From NCBI GenBank assembly GCA_016785225.1, contig JAFBJZ010000625.1:248001-312000 (forward strand): a DNA stretch of 64,000 bases. The letters are read 5' to 3'. Below are positions 1 through 13,300 of this stretch, piece by piece. The notes under the pieces are model-generated. The model did not search any database. It was not told the origin of the DNA and saw only the letters and a program-made list of their open reading frames with translations. The stretch's first letter is position 1. Every line of letters starts with the position of its first letter. This DNA comes from Psettodes erumei. Lineage: Eukaryota > Chordata > Actinopteri > Pleuronectiformes > Psettodidae. The position numbers were made by a program, and so were the translations under genes.

Positions 1-64
1 GCACTCGCCCAATGTCTGCTGGGATTGATTTTAGCCAATTACTCTAACTCATTATAGTCTGTGT

Positions 65-116
<52 letters not shown>

Positions 117-349
117 CAAAGAATAAAGAAGTCTGAAAATGACATATGTAGCATATTGTGATGCTTTGGGCCTAACCAGCGCCACCTGGAGAAGTTACAA
201 TGCTGCTTACGTATTGATGCATCGGTATTAACAATGCAACTTATTATCAGTCACATCAACAAATATGTTTTGCTTTTTTATGCTTTTGAGTACAATTTAA
301 AGGGTAATCCTTATGTACTTTTACACACGTGGGTTTTGGGAGCGGGGCC
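1..349. other. Upstream non-coding DNA with a CA microsatellite
   Basis: This AT-leaning stretch precedes the CpG-rich farp1 promoter. It holds a CA dinucleotide tract at about 65-112 and no exon or RNA gene that I can recognise. Confidence 0.6.
65..112. repeat. (CA)n microsatellite
   Basis: An almost uninterrupted CA dinucleotide tract of about 24 units lies upstream of the farp1 promoter region. Confidence 0.95.
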
Positions 350-800
350 AAGTAAAGCGACGCTGCGTGTCGTCGCAAGCGGACGTCGTTTCAAACCGTC
401 AGGTCAAAAAGCGGCTCGGGTGCGAGCGGAGGTGTTCCGGCCGCCGCCGCCAGATGGCGCCGTCGCCCCACCGGGTCCGCGGCGCTGTGGCGAGAAGGTG
501 GAGGTGCCGCTGCACCTCCTTCATTGTCTGAGTGCAAAGGCACCGGGAGCGGATCCGCCGCTCGCTTCGCTGGTAATCCCGTCTCTACCCCGGCTCGCTC
601 ACTCAGTCGTCCGCCATGGCGACCGCCAAACGCTCCCTCTCCGGCAGCGACTAAAACTCTGGTGGGAGTCTTACCCCCACGCACACACTCCCCCTACCCC
701 ACCCCCGACTCTGCCGCTGGACGTGGATGTGATTCCTCCTTTCTGGGACGTACGTACGCGTGGATAAAACCCGCATTTTCGAGAGAAGGGGTAAGAGTCA
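350..800 (+). promoter_or_regulatory. farp1: CpG-rich promoter region of farp1 (predicted)
   Basis: A sharp rise in CpG density is visible from about 350 to 770, including runs of CG-containing triplets around 430-500. It contrasts with the AT-rich flanks. A weak TATA-like GATAAAA lies near 762-768. The position just upstream of the first farp1 splice donors fits a CpG-island promoter, the usual type for broadly expressed vertebrate genes. No transcription start can be fixed from sequence alone. Open frames across the island are an effect of its GC content and are not taken as protein. Confidence 0.6.
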
Positions 801-813
801 GCGCAGCCCAAGT

Positions 814-849
<36 letters not shown>

Positions 850-1253
850 CCGGTCGTGTGCTCTCGTAAGGGGAAGTGATTCAACTTGTTTGAGGAGATT
901 AGGGTTAAGTCCTGGGAGTATCTTTGCCGCGTTGTCTTGTGATCCTGTGGATTTCGAGGGAGGGGAAATAACTAGCACTCTGTGTGGAAACCCTTCAAAA
1001 CGGCAGCCAGTAAGTGTCCTATCTGTCCTCCAGTGCGGGTTGCATTGCACAAGATATGCCGTAGCTGTATCGGATGCGTGTGTGTGTGCAGACGACGCAG
1101 TTTGTGTCATATATGTGTATAAAAAATAGCCTCACGACCGTGTGCGACATTAAAGCGATCAAGAACGTCTCCAGGAAGTGTGCGGTTTTGTTTTGGGTTT
1201 TTTTTTTTTTTTTTTTTGTAGAACTGCCACTTAGTTCCCAGATTCTGGTCCAG
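800..1253 (+). other. farp1: Probable non-coding first exon (5'UTR) of farp1
   Basis: The coding exon at 4161 begins after a clean acceptor with 27 nt of leader, so a 5'UTR exon must lie upstream. Two good donors follow the CpG-rich region: CCA|GTAAGT after 1009 and CAG|GTGAGT after 1253. Either could end exon 1. A CT tract at 819-847 lies in this interval. The exon start and the donor used are unknown. Confidence 0.45.
819..847. repeat. (CT)n microsatellite
   Basis: A pure CT dinucleotide tract lies inside the predicted farp1 promoter / 5'UTR. Confidence 0.95.
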
Positions 1254-4160
1254 GTGAGTCCAGCTCGGTGCATTAATGTCACATCTGTTGATAATGTCCT
1301 GGGGATTACAGCTGCCTGCTCCATTAACCCACATTGCCTTAATGGTGAGAAGCAGCACCGTGTGAGGTGAGGAGAGGAGAGACCTCGCTCAGGGCTGGAT
1401 CTCACCATTTTCGGCACTGTTTCTCTTCATCCATCATGTGTTTTTTTTTTTTCCCAGGGGTTTTTTTTTTTTTCTTTCGTTTTTTTTTTTTAAACGGCAG
1501 CTCTGGCCGCACAACGCATGTAAACCTGATTGTTGTCATTCTTTCCACTTAATGTCACCTTTCCTGTAATACAGAGGGAACTTAATTTGATTCAGCCAGC
1601 CACACCCAGGTATCAGTATCTGTGTTGCGGAACACATAGGGAATTGAGCTCCTTTTTTTTTTTTTTTTTGGAGCTTCCTTCAGGTAGACAGCTGGCTGTA
1701 TCAGCCCCCGGCCTCTGGCCATTCAGCTGTCACTAAAGGATTCCAGCTGTGCAGCGTTGGACCGCACTGAGGGGCCCTGTGTGCCCCTGCACACAGAGGA
1801 GCCACTGTTGCAAACCCTGCAGACTCTATAAGCCGGCATTCACAGATCCCATGTTACACTCTTGTGGGGAATTTCAAGCAAACAAGTTCAAAGGCGGAGG
1901 GGCAGGGGTGCACCCAGAGAAACACTCCGGGGTCTGTAAATGTCCCTATGGCATTGTATACTAAATGCCTATGCTTTATGTCGCACTCTTGCTCTGGAAA
2001 CAAGGTGCCAGCTGCACAACCGGTGCCTTATTTGCGGGCTTGTTTGGACCAGAGTCACCTATTCAGAGGAACATAGAGACCTGGACCCGTGACTGGTTGA
2101 TTCATGATCCCCCTGGCGGAGGGGAGGGGACGTGTGGGCTGAAATAATCACTGTCTACTCTTTCGCCGGTGCTTTGTTTGGAGAGTGTCCGGTTACGTGG
2201 CGTGCATGCGCAGGTCATACAAGAAGTGAATTCACAGACGCGACATGAGACACTTGCCAGTAATCAAAGCGAGGGCCACAGAGGGATGACCGTGCGAGGA
2301 TCAAATGTCATAAACCGCTGAGCTCGAACTGAGAAAATACGCCTCCCCCCCCCCCCTCCCGTGACAGCATTGCTTTCAGGTCTGGTTTCCATCAACCCGA
2401 GGGAGTGTTAGTCCGCACTTTGGCTGGAGAACTCCAACATCTCGCACCCACTGCTCTGTGATGACAGGGCACAGACAGGTGCAAATGATAAAACTCCGCT
2501 CCGGCTTAATGGCTGGGCTTCAACAGCATCGATATCTGCTTGTTGAATGTCATGTCTAACATGTCAACAACAAATTCGCAAGCTCATCAGTAAGAGACTG
2601 ACATTAAAACTCAGATAGATTACATGTTTTCTGATTGGTTCGCTGACAAATCGCTCTTTTGTAAGAAAAATGAGAGGGAAGATTTGAAACGCGCTACGCA
2701 GCAGTTGTGCTGGAAAGATACCTCTGCTAATTCACGAGTCAACCGCCAAAGAAATCACTGGTAAAAGTTATGATAATGGAGCTGTTCCGAGCCGTTTCAT
2801 TCAACGAGCAAGAGTGCCGAAGATTTGCTGCGTTTGCGGCACTTACTTTAGCAAAACGAATCGACCAATTAATGTCTGAATGAAAATGATGGTTTGGTGC
2901 AGCCCTGCTCGTCGGCCGTGACACATCTTACTCCGGCTCCAGTCTGCAGTGTTTGACCGGGAGCTTTTCATTCTGCCTATCCCAAGCAGCGGTCACCCGA
3001 CCATCGCCAGGCACAGTTTACTGTGTCCGCTGCCCTTGGCCCGTTTTCTCTGCACTCTGCTGGATTGCATTATCCGCTGCTTCCAAAATGCCTTATTCAG
3101 CTTTCAGCTTAAACTTGGCAGCGGTCGCTCACCTCTGCGGCGGCGGAACAACTGCCCGCTGGCTCCGGGTGCTCGGATGAACCACTCGGTGAGGTCTCCG
3201 CGTGACATCAGCCCGCTGGAATGTGCAATGAAGAGAGAATTAAGCAGGACAGCAGGGCCTGGAGGGATCTGGCCTGGGGATACACGGGGGTGGAGAGTGA
3301 CCTGCTCGTGCGTCAACCCGCAATGAATGAGTCCCTGACTCTGTCCAGACGCAGCTCTCCACCTGGGACAGACAGAGACTTATTGACACAGATCATTCCA
3401 GATTCTGTGCCTCGGGCCTATATTGGATTATGAGATTGGACCCTCCGTAGCTGGATGTGGTTCTCAGACGGGCCCCGCAGTCCCGTGGGACCAACCCATG
3501 CGCTCACACTTGCATTGATTTCAAGCATCCTCGAGCTACTCTTTATCAGCTCTCTCAGCAAACTGCTATTTACCCACATTTATATTTTAACAGTCCAATA
3601 CTTTTACAGCTGCCTCTTCAATTAATTTTAGTTTTTTATTCTCGCATTTCTCAAATAATTTCGCAAATTCCACCCTCAGTCAGTTCAAACTACATATTTG
3701 ACTTGGTGCCCTTGAGACCTGTTTAATTTATAACTAATAGGTCTGTCACTCTGTTTTTCGCTGCAACGCCTTGCTTTTACGACGTCCCAAATCGGTTGTC
3801 ACTGTATTGATTCTTTGATTTTACACTCTGGCCTTGTGACTCATTTGTCAAATCAAATTAAGGCGGCCTGATTTGTACTTTGAAATCAAGCGCATGCTTG
3901 TATCTTTTCTTACAGTAATTGGCTCTCCCACAGGCAGTAATTATCAGCCATTAGAGGCGAGCGCAAATACTGAGTGTGACATGGAAGATTGTGCAGCCAG
4001 TCCTCTCAGCCCTCATGCATTCATTGTATTTCACCCACTGCACCACTGACGCTCTGTTAGAGTAGGTTTCTTACCACTGGGATTTTTTTTTTTTTACAAC
4101 TCCTCGATTGTACTTTTATATTCTTGTGTCCCTGACTTCTGTCTCTTGGCTTCTCTGCAG
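1254..4160 (+). other. farp1: 5'UTR intron of farp1
   Basis: This is the non-coding stretch between the candidate exon 1 donors (after 1009 or 1253) and the acceptor TTCTCTGCAG ending at 4160. Several poly-T runs lie around 1200-1220, 1440-1490 and 1654-1670. I see no convincing internal exon, RNA gene or mobile element. Confidence 0.5.
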
Positions 4161-4367
4161 GCTGGGCAGTGAGCAGTGCAGCGTACCATGGCAGAGCCAG
4201 ACCCCGAGCCCATGGCGTCTGGAGCCGGGCAGCGTCTTGGAGCCCCGGAGACTCTTGGCATCAGCACGCTGGACCCTGGGCACAGACCTCCGGCCATGCC
4301 CCCCGGACGACATGTTACCGTCAGGGTCCGTATGTTGGACGACACAGAGGAGCTCTTTGACATCTCG
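4161..4367 (+). CDS. farp1: farp1 coding exon 1 (start codon)
   Basis: The exon starts after TTCTCTGCAG and ends before GTGAGT. Translation starts at the ATG at 4188-4190 in the context GTACCATGG. An in-frame TGA at 4170-4172 excludes an earlier start in this exon. It encodes residues 1-60. The segment RLGAPETLGISTL matches the N-terminus I remember for FARP1. The last residues (VTVRVRMLDDTEELFDIS) open the FERM F1 ubiquitin-like lobe. The exon ends in phase 0. Confidence 0.93.
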
Positions 4368-7300
4368 GTGAGTTAGTGGCTGCTATCCGGGCCAGGCCTG
4401 TTCCTTGGCAGGAATACTAATGCCAGAATGTGACTCTTCATTATTGCACAATAGCCAAGAAGCAGTTTCCATTTTCGTCATCGTTGCAGCAGCAGCGGCA
4501 GCAGTCTGGTAACAGGTTGGCATGGCAACTGCATGATGTTGAATGCATGAATGAAACGGGGTGAGGTGGGGGTGGGGGGGGGTGTCTTCATGATTTCAGT
4601 GTTCCTCCAGTTTATTGCAGTGGTATGTTCTGATCATCAGTCATACAGTATATCGCAGCACAGGGTTTTTTTTCAGCTTTGACCTCCGAACAACCTCCGA
4701 TTTTCTTTGGAAACCGCGGTCACCACAATATTTCCATCTTGCCACACTGGGGTGTTGATGAGATGTCCTGATGATGTGGGAGCCCCTGCTAGTGCTTTTT
4801 CTAGATAATGAAGGGAAAGCAGATGGGTACTCAAGACACATGACATTTATTTTTTTCTGTTTTTGTCAGAAGAGCGGCTGAATTCCATTCATAGTTTCAG
4901 GATTTAGAAGATTAACTTTCTTTCCCTTTCTAAATTTACACACTGCTTTAATCCATTTGCACAGATTATGTATAACCGGAGCTAAAATTAGACACTGATT
5001 GTTAATTACATATTATTATATGCTCATAATACTTAAAACGAGATATCTCAAAGCTCCAGAAACTGATTATAGGTTCAAAAAGGAGACATCTTGCACAGAT
5101 CGTCCCAACTTTTGTAATTAGAGGGCACTGTGAATATATGCTTTACTCTTCACCTTGGTGAAGGACAAGGCAGGTGGTGTTTTTATAACTTTCCTTCCCA
5201 CAAATCCAATGAAGAGACCAAAACAAACACAGCTGATTCATAGCCTGATGTATCTTGTTCCTCTGTGCGACAGAGCTCCACTGTTGTCCAGAGACACATC
5301 GGTGCAACGCACCATTGCTGTGGGTGACGTTTACCTTCGTTACGCTCAGGAGCCCATCAAGGGTGTATTAATCCACACCTGGAAATAGTGCCCAACAAAG
5401 TCACCGTTTAGTCTTGTTTGAGAATTGATGACTACAAACCCAGCTGGTCCTGGGTGAGACGGCCAAACGCGTAGTTTTGTTTTCTCTGTAGAAATTGCTG
5501 ACGTGAAGAAAAAAAAAAAAAAGCGCCACCCTTGTCCTTTAAGGTGATGAGAAGATGAGATACACAGCACACCTTCCCTCAGCATTCCCCCGAACCCGGC
5601 GGTGCTTTTGAAAGGTGTCCTCACATCTCGGTTTTGATGGCAGAAACACAGGTCTGGTTGACTGAAAGGACTGTTATTTGTCTTGCGAGACGATAAGAAC
5701 TAGCCGCGACCAGCAATCTGGCCTGGAACAGAGGAGCGAGGGAGATGAGTTGATGGAGGAAAGTGGCGGCGGGGGGGGAGCAGATACGGCAGCGGTCACG
5801 GGGGAACCCGCTCAGTGTGTATGAATGAGACTCGGCAGTGAAGCCGCAGAGCTTTTTACTGACAGTTTGCGAGGTGGATGTGCCCTTCTGGCTCTTTCCC
5901 TCTTTCCCAAAGCTGCCGTCGGAGCTCCCTCTGCATGACTGCTAATCTTTCTAGTGGTATCATGTGTTGCACTAAATACTTCAGGCTCACTAGGTTCTCA
6001 CACTCAGATCCCATTTGATTGCCTCCATTTAACCCCACATTATTTTTGGTATGGTTAGGTGAGGCCATAAAACCTCATTTGTTTTTGTTTAACGAGACGA
6101 GATTCTTGGGAATGCGCAACGCCTGTGTGCCGCGTCTGCCTTCGGCTTTGTCTTTTGCAACATTAGAACAATCAGTTTGCCAAATCCCGGCCTTTCACAA
6201 TCAAACGTCGCCCAACCACTGATGCCTACATCTGATACGAGGTAGGGCAGGCGGGGACGGGACTTTAGGCTGCCGGCTTCGGGGCTCGTAATCTGTAAAA
6301 ACCTGCAGTGAAGCTCCCCGAGGAGGAATCTGCCTCAGAGATTTGATGGCATACGGTAGGTTTTTTTTATGCGGCTTTAGTGTCCGAGTCTTTAAAGACA
6401 GCGCTCCCCTCCCCTCCGCACATTGTCAGTTTTGTCTGTCTGAGTGAATGCAAGAGTCGTCCTCTCGTTTCCATTCGCTGTCAGTTTGATGCGGCGCAGA
6501 GATTAGAAAGCAGCAGCTCTGTCGCGGGGGATGAAGAGGCCCAGCGGTGAGATTTTGGGCCGCGTGTTTGAGCAAGTGTTGCTCTTGACGGGGGAGGGCG
6601 ACGCATACATGACCCCGATATCTACTGCACCGCTGGCCTCGTTTGTGGACCTAACGGAGCCGACGCTGTTGCATCAGGCAGACGAGACGCCGCTCAGGAG
6701 AGGGTAACGGAGGGCCCCGCACTCGCGGAGAGCTTTATTCATGCCCAGTTTAACACATATTATATTCTCTCTCTCATGTCAGCGCTTGAGATAAAAATCT
6801 CAGCGGGTTTGATATTGTTTTTGCGCAGAGGTGTCAGAGCAATTCATTTTCCTCAGTCACCGGCTCACGTTCAGGGGTGCAGAGATGCTATCTTTGGAAA
6901 AACAATGCGGCGCAGGAAACGTGCCTAAGTTTTCACGTTTAGCCCGGCGTTACAGTTGTTTCCTTTCTCACATGATATGAGAATTCTATGCAGTGGGTGC
7001 TCTAAGCTTCCAAAGACAAGAATGGATATATTATATCACAGATGTGTCCAGTTGATGAGGTCGTGGCCCCTCTGACGGCACAGATACCTCACAGGAATTT
7101 GACTTGGCAGGGGTGTTTGTCTGCTAGGAGTACGTTTCTTAAATATCTAAGTAAACCCCTTTTTTTTAATTCACCCAACTCTGTCCCACAAATCGCAACT
7201 TTTTTTTTTCCAGTCCAGCTGAGACAGAAGATACAAAAACGTACTTGGCTCAGATCCTGCTGATATTAATCTCTCCCTGCAGCAATGAAGTGAGATAACT

Positions 7301-10300
7301 GCATGGTCTACAAAACACAATTGTCAAGCAATTATCTACTCCTCTTTCTTTTTCCTTTTTTTCCCCCCCGCCGCAAACGGAAACATGCCGCATTGTTTGA
7401 GAAGGAGCAGTCAGTCAAGTAACCAAAGGCAGAATCTCTTGAAGAAAACATAAAACGCCCTAACCTCACCCTGTCACTGATACTGAGGGCTTCAGTTCAG
7501 TTCCTCTGGTTTCGGAGGGGTAAGTTTCCACCTCAGCGGGCGGAGTATCAGATGGTCGAGAAACAAAAAGGGGGCCAGCGAGCCATCTCGTGGGTTACAT
7601 ACCACGCTGTGGCCTACTTAGCGCTCTGGCTGTGAACGCGCTTGTGTTGATGCCGACGACGTTCGCCTCCGCGAAGCTGGAAAACAGCAGATCGGCATTG
7701 ATTTTAAAAAACAACACAAAACAAAACACCGACGAGCCAAAACTTCAGGCTGGTTGCACCTTTTCGTTATTGATTTTGTTTTCAAAATTGATATTGGAGG
7801 CTTGTTTCTTTCCGAGCTAATGTACGCTGACGCTGTCTGTGCTGATGTTTTGATAGTCAGGTTTGCTGGTGGCCGGTGGGAGCTCTGCAGAAGTTGCCTG
7901 TGAAGAGAATGACTGGGAGACGGAGGGGGTTGGGGGTTGGGGTGGCGATGGTGGGGCGGAGGGAGGAGAGTCACGCTCATTCCTGTGAACGAAGGAAACA
8001 GTCAGGCTCCATTAGCCAGACGTTACTGGTAGAATAATAACAAATACAGCCCAACGTGGGACGTTCCGCTTCCCATTCAGCCCTGGCATCATCAGCCCGG
8101 GCGTTCGCCATTGGGAATTCAGACACACGCTGTCTCTCACTTTACACTAGGACCTCTGTTCTTCCTCTCGAGCCGTAATGAGCCACCGAGGACTGCGGTC
8201 TGTCCTCTCCGGCCGTCACTTTATCCACTGCAGTCATGGTACAGCCCCTGCGAAACGCTGCTGTGCGGAGGAAAAGTCCTGAATTCGCTAATTGCAAATC
8301 CCTTCCTCTCTTGGCGTTTTCCTTTGCTTTCCACGTGAGATTTTTACCCAGCACGGTTTCTTAATTACCATTCAAGTCAACAGTGAATTAATACACATGC
8401 ACGAGTAAAAACACACTTTTCGCCTTGCTAAGCCTGTCCCCAGAGGATGAGTCATAATGATTTGGGTGAGTTCCTGACTTTTCTACAGCGTGAGTTTGAT
8501 TTTCTTTGTATTTTGCTAAAATGTCCCAACTTTTACTGGATTGCATTGCTAAAGATTTCTTAGCGGCTCTTCCTGGCTCTCTTGTGGTCATTCAGAGTGA
8601 CTTTTGGAGATCCCCCGACTGTCCTCGAGCACCGGCAGGTCAGCATTTTACTCATCCAGTAAAATAGCTCTTCTACATGGTTTAGCGTCAAAGCCCTTGG
8701 CGTCACTTTGTGCCCTTAGTCTTGTTTCATTTTGACTGAGACAATTGACATTAGCACCAGGACATGGAGCCAAATGTTCTCATATTGTTTAATCAGAGCT
8801 GAATGTGGGGGGGGGTGTTGATATTCAGCTTTAGCTTTTTCACCAGCGAGTTCAGATCGTAAATCAGCGGACAAAGATAAACACCTTTTTGGACGTGCCT
8901 TCTAGCTGCGCCTGTACTCAGCTGATGTTGCCCTGTAGTGAGCCTTCATTTTAACATGTAACACTCTTCGCAGTATTCGTCTCCTGCCGTGAACCTGACC
9001 ACACCGTCCGTGATCTCAGGACATCATTCCCGGTGGTCGGGTTCCACAGTTTATCGCTAACGTTTCCAGCATTAGTCGCAGCAGAGCAGATACGGAGCAC
9101 AGAGCGAGATAAAAGATGAAATCGCTGACCAGATATGATTTGGCTTCCAGTGCTGGTAAACAGCTATATTTAACCTAATTGTGGCCACACAAAGAAGAAT
9201 CTGATGCCTGGGAGATTTTTTTTTTGTTTCCCCATTCCCATAACTAAAGCACGTCCCCCCCCCCCCCGGCCGCAAACTTCGCAGAGCAGCAGGGACCACC
9301 CAGGCTCAAGGGGGCTATGTCACAAAAGGAGTGACCTGCAGGCTGTAGAGCAAGCGGTCCAGAGAGCCTCCCATCGTCCCACCGCTCGCCACTCTTTTGC
9401 CCGTATGCTTTCACCCATTCAGCGTGATGGGAAACAATTAGAGCAGCTCCAGTGTGCCTTGCCGTCGGCTGAATGGCAATGAGGCCCCGGGTTAATGAGT
9501 AGAGACACGATGAAGGACTCCTTTCATCTCTTTCGCTCCTCAACAGCTTCAGCAATAGTTGTTCAGCGGCGCACTCGGCCAGCAGGGTGGTGGAGGAGCC
9601 GCCATGTTATACCTGTTGATCGACGCCCAGATGCACGTGGAGAGTCTGGGTATTAAAAATGTCCTGCACCGATCTGAATACCGATTGCTCATTAGCCGGA
9701 GTGGCTAATGCTGCGCGCAGTCATTCAGTTTGACACATACGCTGCAATGAATTAACTGCACGGTTCTGTGTGTCAATTATATTTTCGTCCTCAAAAAGTG
9801 AGGAATGTAATTGCCACGGATTTTTTTTTTTTCACCCCTCGCTGCAGAAAACTCAGGCAAAGTTTAGCCAATGTTTTCGGTCGCATTGATTTAAACAGCA
9901 GTAGACACACAGGAGCCCTACGGCCAGCGCTGGTGCTGCAGATTAGAGGTGAAGTGATTAGTCAGTGAATTGATTGGTCAACTAACCAATATGCCCAACC
10001 CTCTGTAGTGCCTTGATATCAGTTGTAAGAATTGCGTGCGTGTCTTTTGGACTTGGGACTGGCGATCAAACACAAAAGAAATTTTAGCGGCATCGAGTTA
10101 AACATTAGGAGATTGCAGGCTGTGTTTGTCCCTGGGTGTTCAAATGATTAGGCAAATAATAGAGAAAATGATTGACAGATCAAGGAAAATAACAGTTAGG
10201 TGCAGCTTTCCTGCAGGTGTGTAACTCTCGTGAGTGTGCACATTTCTTTATCGTTTATATCTTCGTATATCGCAGCAGCTCGCGCGTTAAGATGGGAACT

Positions 10301-13300
10301 CTTCCTCAGGTTATCAGCGTACCCGTGGCTGAACTGTTGAGTTGAGTATAAATCCTAAATGTGCTCATCACCAACTCACAGAATGCAGTCAATATAGCAA
10401 TATGCGATGCCGGCTCACGCGCACGCGGGGAAGCTCTCGTGGATTTCGACTTCTGCGCCTCTGCTCGGCGAGACGGGGTTGACGTAATTGAAATTCAGCA
10501 CGCATATTTGTGCACACCACACACCACCAAGCGTTCTCGCTATGCAGCATCTCACGTTGTGTATTTCAAGTATGACATGTCAACTGTAAAGGAAGGCAGA
10601 GCGCAGAGGGAGGTTGCGGGGGGGGGGCATTTAGTCTTGAAGCAGTGTGCTAAATCCTGTTAAACCCGGAGCTGTGGAGGGGACACGGTCTGCTCGCCCG
10701 GCCTCGCTGCACTTTAGGGGAAGAAACTGACAGAGATGCTGGTTGAGTGATTTGGGCCGGGAGGATGATTTGGCACCGGTATTTCTTGACGAGCTGTCAC
10801 CGGCTGAATATGAATACAAATGGGATTTGATTGGCCGTATGGGAGACCTGGGCGGAAGCCGTGCGATCCAGAGCAAAGACCAAAAACCAACTCTCGCCTA
10901 CGTTTTTACCACCATGTCAATGAGTTTTCTAAATCTATTAGCGCCACTCCCCTTTTGCTAATATGAGTCATTCGCCAGTAAAAGTAAGATCTGTTTAGAT
11001 TAACCGTGCTGTGAATGTAGCACTCCTCTAATGCTGATGGGGTTTTTTTTTTAGCTTCGTTCAGTGTGCTTCTGTTGTGGAGAATGGATTTTAAAAGCAG
11101 CAAAGTAGCGGAAAGATGCAAGAAGATGGTGTCCATGGTAATCTCCCCTCCCCCGCTATGGAGCAAACTTGTCTTTTTAAAGAGAGTTGAGAATGAAAGG
11201 ATCGTTGGAGACACTGTACAAATAAATAGCGCCTCTCTGATTTTATTCCCCATGTCACCCGCGAAAGCATTTGCTGCCTGACTGGGGAGACAATCAGAGA
11301 GAGGCCTTGATACAGCGCGCAGGCTGGGAATTACCAGCATCCAAGCATCTGATGTTTGTCACTGCTGTCTGTTCAGCTAACACATAACATTTGTTCACTT
11401 TTCGGAGCCTTAAACACAGCAACGTGTCTTGTTTCTGCTCCTAAACTCCCGTGTCCTGGTAGTATTGCTCCCGCCCGCTTTAAGCTGTGATTATTCTCCC
11501 CTAGAAAACTCACGCAGCTCCTTTTATGCGGTCTCCTGCCACCGGAAGGAACGATGTGTCGTTTGTCGTCCCTCCCTCTGCTGCTGGAGAGCGCGCCGAC
11601 CTTTGAGCGCGGCGTGTGCTCCCTCTGAGGCGGTGGCCCGGAACCCTCGGAAGCGGCGCCGTTCCTGCGAGCGCGTCCTCGCCGCGACTCCCGACGGCGC
11701 CGCACAAGTTCATCTTTTTTGAAAGGCCACATGGAATCGAGCCGGTCTATGTGTGTGTTGCCATGGCTACACGTAGGGGAGGATGGTTGCTGTGCTGCAG
11801 AGTTCTGTCTTCCGCTGATACGTGCGGCGGAGGAGTGGAGGGCGGGCGGGCGGGCGGGTGGGTGGGTGGTGGGGACGTCTCCATGCAGAGCATCAATGTG
11901 AGTGTAGTGCGCGAGCATGGGATACGCTGCTGCACACCAATTATGACTAACATTTTCAGGAGATACAGCCCAACTCGCTGTGCGTTCTGGGTACGTGTGC
12001 TTTTTTCCCCCCCTGCATTCAAATCCCTTGACTCAAAATATGACTGACAAAGGATTATTAGCGCTTATCGGTTTCGGCGCTGAGTGACCCAGTTTCCTTA
12101 AAAGATGACATTATGTTTGGGGTGTCACCATAGAAAATAGAAATGAAAGATTGCGTGCTGCTGTAGAGCCAGAGCTGCGGCTTTGAAGGCTCCCACACGC
12201 GGTACGACGAAGAAAGACCCTTTCAGATTTTCCACTGGCGGACGATACACGTCGAAGCTGGAGTAATAATAATAATAAGAGGGTTCAGTAATGTTGTGAC
12301 CATGCCAGTCCTGTGCCTTGCGTTAGTCTGACCGTCCTTTGCGGGAGAACATTCTCATACTTTCCTCACATGAACTCTGAACCCTTGGTTGGCTTTTTCT
12401 CTCATGGCATGAAATTGAAATCCTGCAGTAGGATGTGGGGGTGGGGGGGTAGCGGGAGGTGGGGGGTGATTTCCCACGTACAGCCATCTTCCTCACTCAC
12501 ATCCTGAAATGTAATTGGGTCGTGGAGCCACAGGAGAGGAGCAACAGCGGGAATTATCTGGTGGCTGATGGCTGAGAATACCAACAAGGAGGATTTGAGA
12601 CATAAAGATAAATACGGTTTTCATCCTACCACTTTATTGAATTGCCCTCATCAGGAAGAGCCGAGCTCAAAAAGAGATATAGAATATATCCGCGTAAGGG
12701 AATCGACGCACCAGTGGGGTTACGGCAAATTGGTTTGTTGCTGATCTTTAGTGTATTTGTTATCAGGGTAGCGGGTAATCTTCCAGCTGTGGTAGGGCAG
12801 ATCAACATCGGCGTCCCGCCAACCTGATTCAGGCACGCCTTAATTAGCTGTCGTGATTTAGAGTCGGAGCAAATGACTTGTAAATTTAAATAGATCGCTG
12901 GATCGTGGCATAAATCTTCATTACGGTGTGGCTCTGTCCGCTCCCCTTAACCTGAACATCCAAAAATGTTTCTCCGTCCACAGCCCAGCATTCTCCCGGA
13001 ATGTGAGGATATTACACCGTGCCGAAATTCCATTCATCCGGTGGGAATGTGTGTGGGGGTCTGATGCAAGAAAATGAGCAACTGAAAACTATTTGAGCGG
13101 GAAATACTTTCGTCACGCTATGTCACCTCCCCGTTTTTCAAAAAGCAGGAGCAAACACACCTGCCGTAAACGCCGCTATAGCGAGACGATCCTGCACAGA
13201 GAAACCCGTGTTGCCCCGCATTGTTCATGTTGCTTCATCAAAGGACAGACTGAAACTGCAGTGCAGAGGTGATGATGAAAGCTGTCACTGCAGCTGTCAG

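Noticed and set aside
234..767. 177-codon plus-strand open frame over the farp1 promoter
   Set aside because: The frame exists because of the CpG island. There are overlapping frames on both strands, no domain, and no link by splicing to farp1.
11373..11918. 181-codon minus-strand open frame over the intronic CpG patch
   Set aside because: It is Arg/Pro/Ser-rich, spans the CpG-dense and GGGC-repeat sequence, and has overlapping frames on both strands. This is the signature of GC-rich DNA, not of a protein family.
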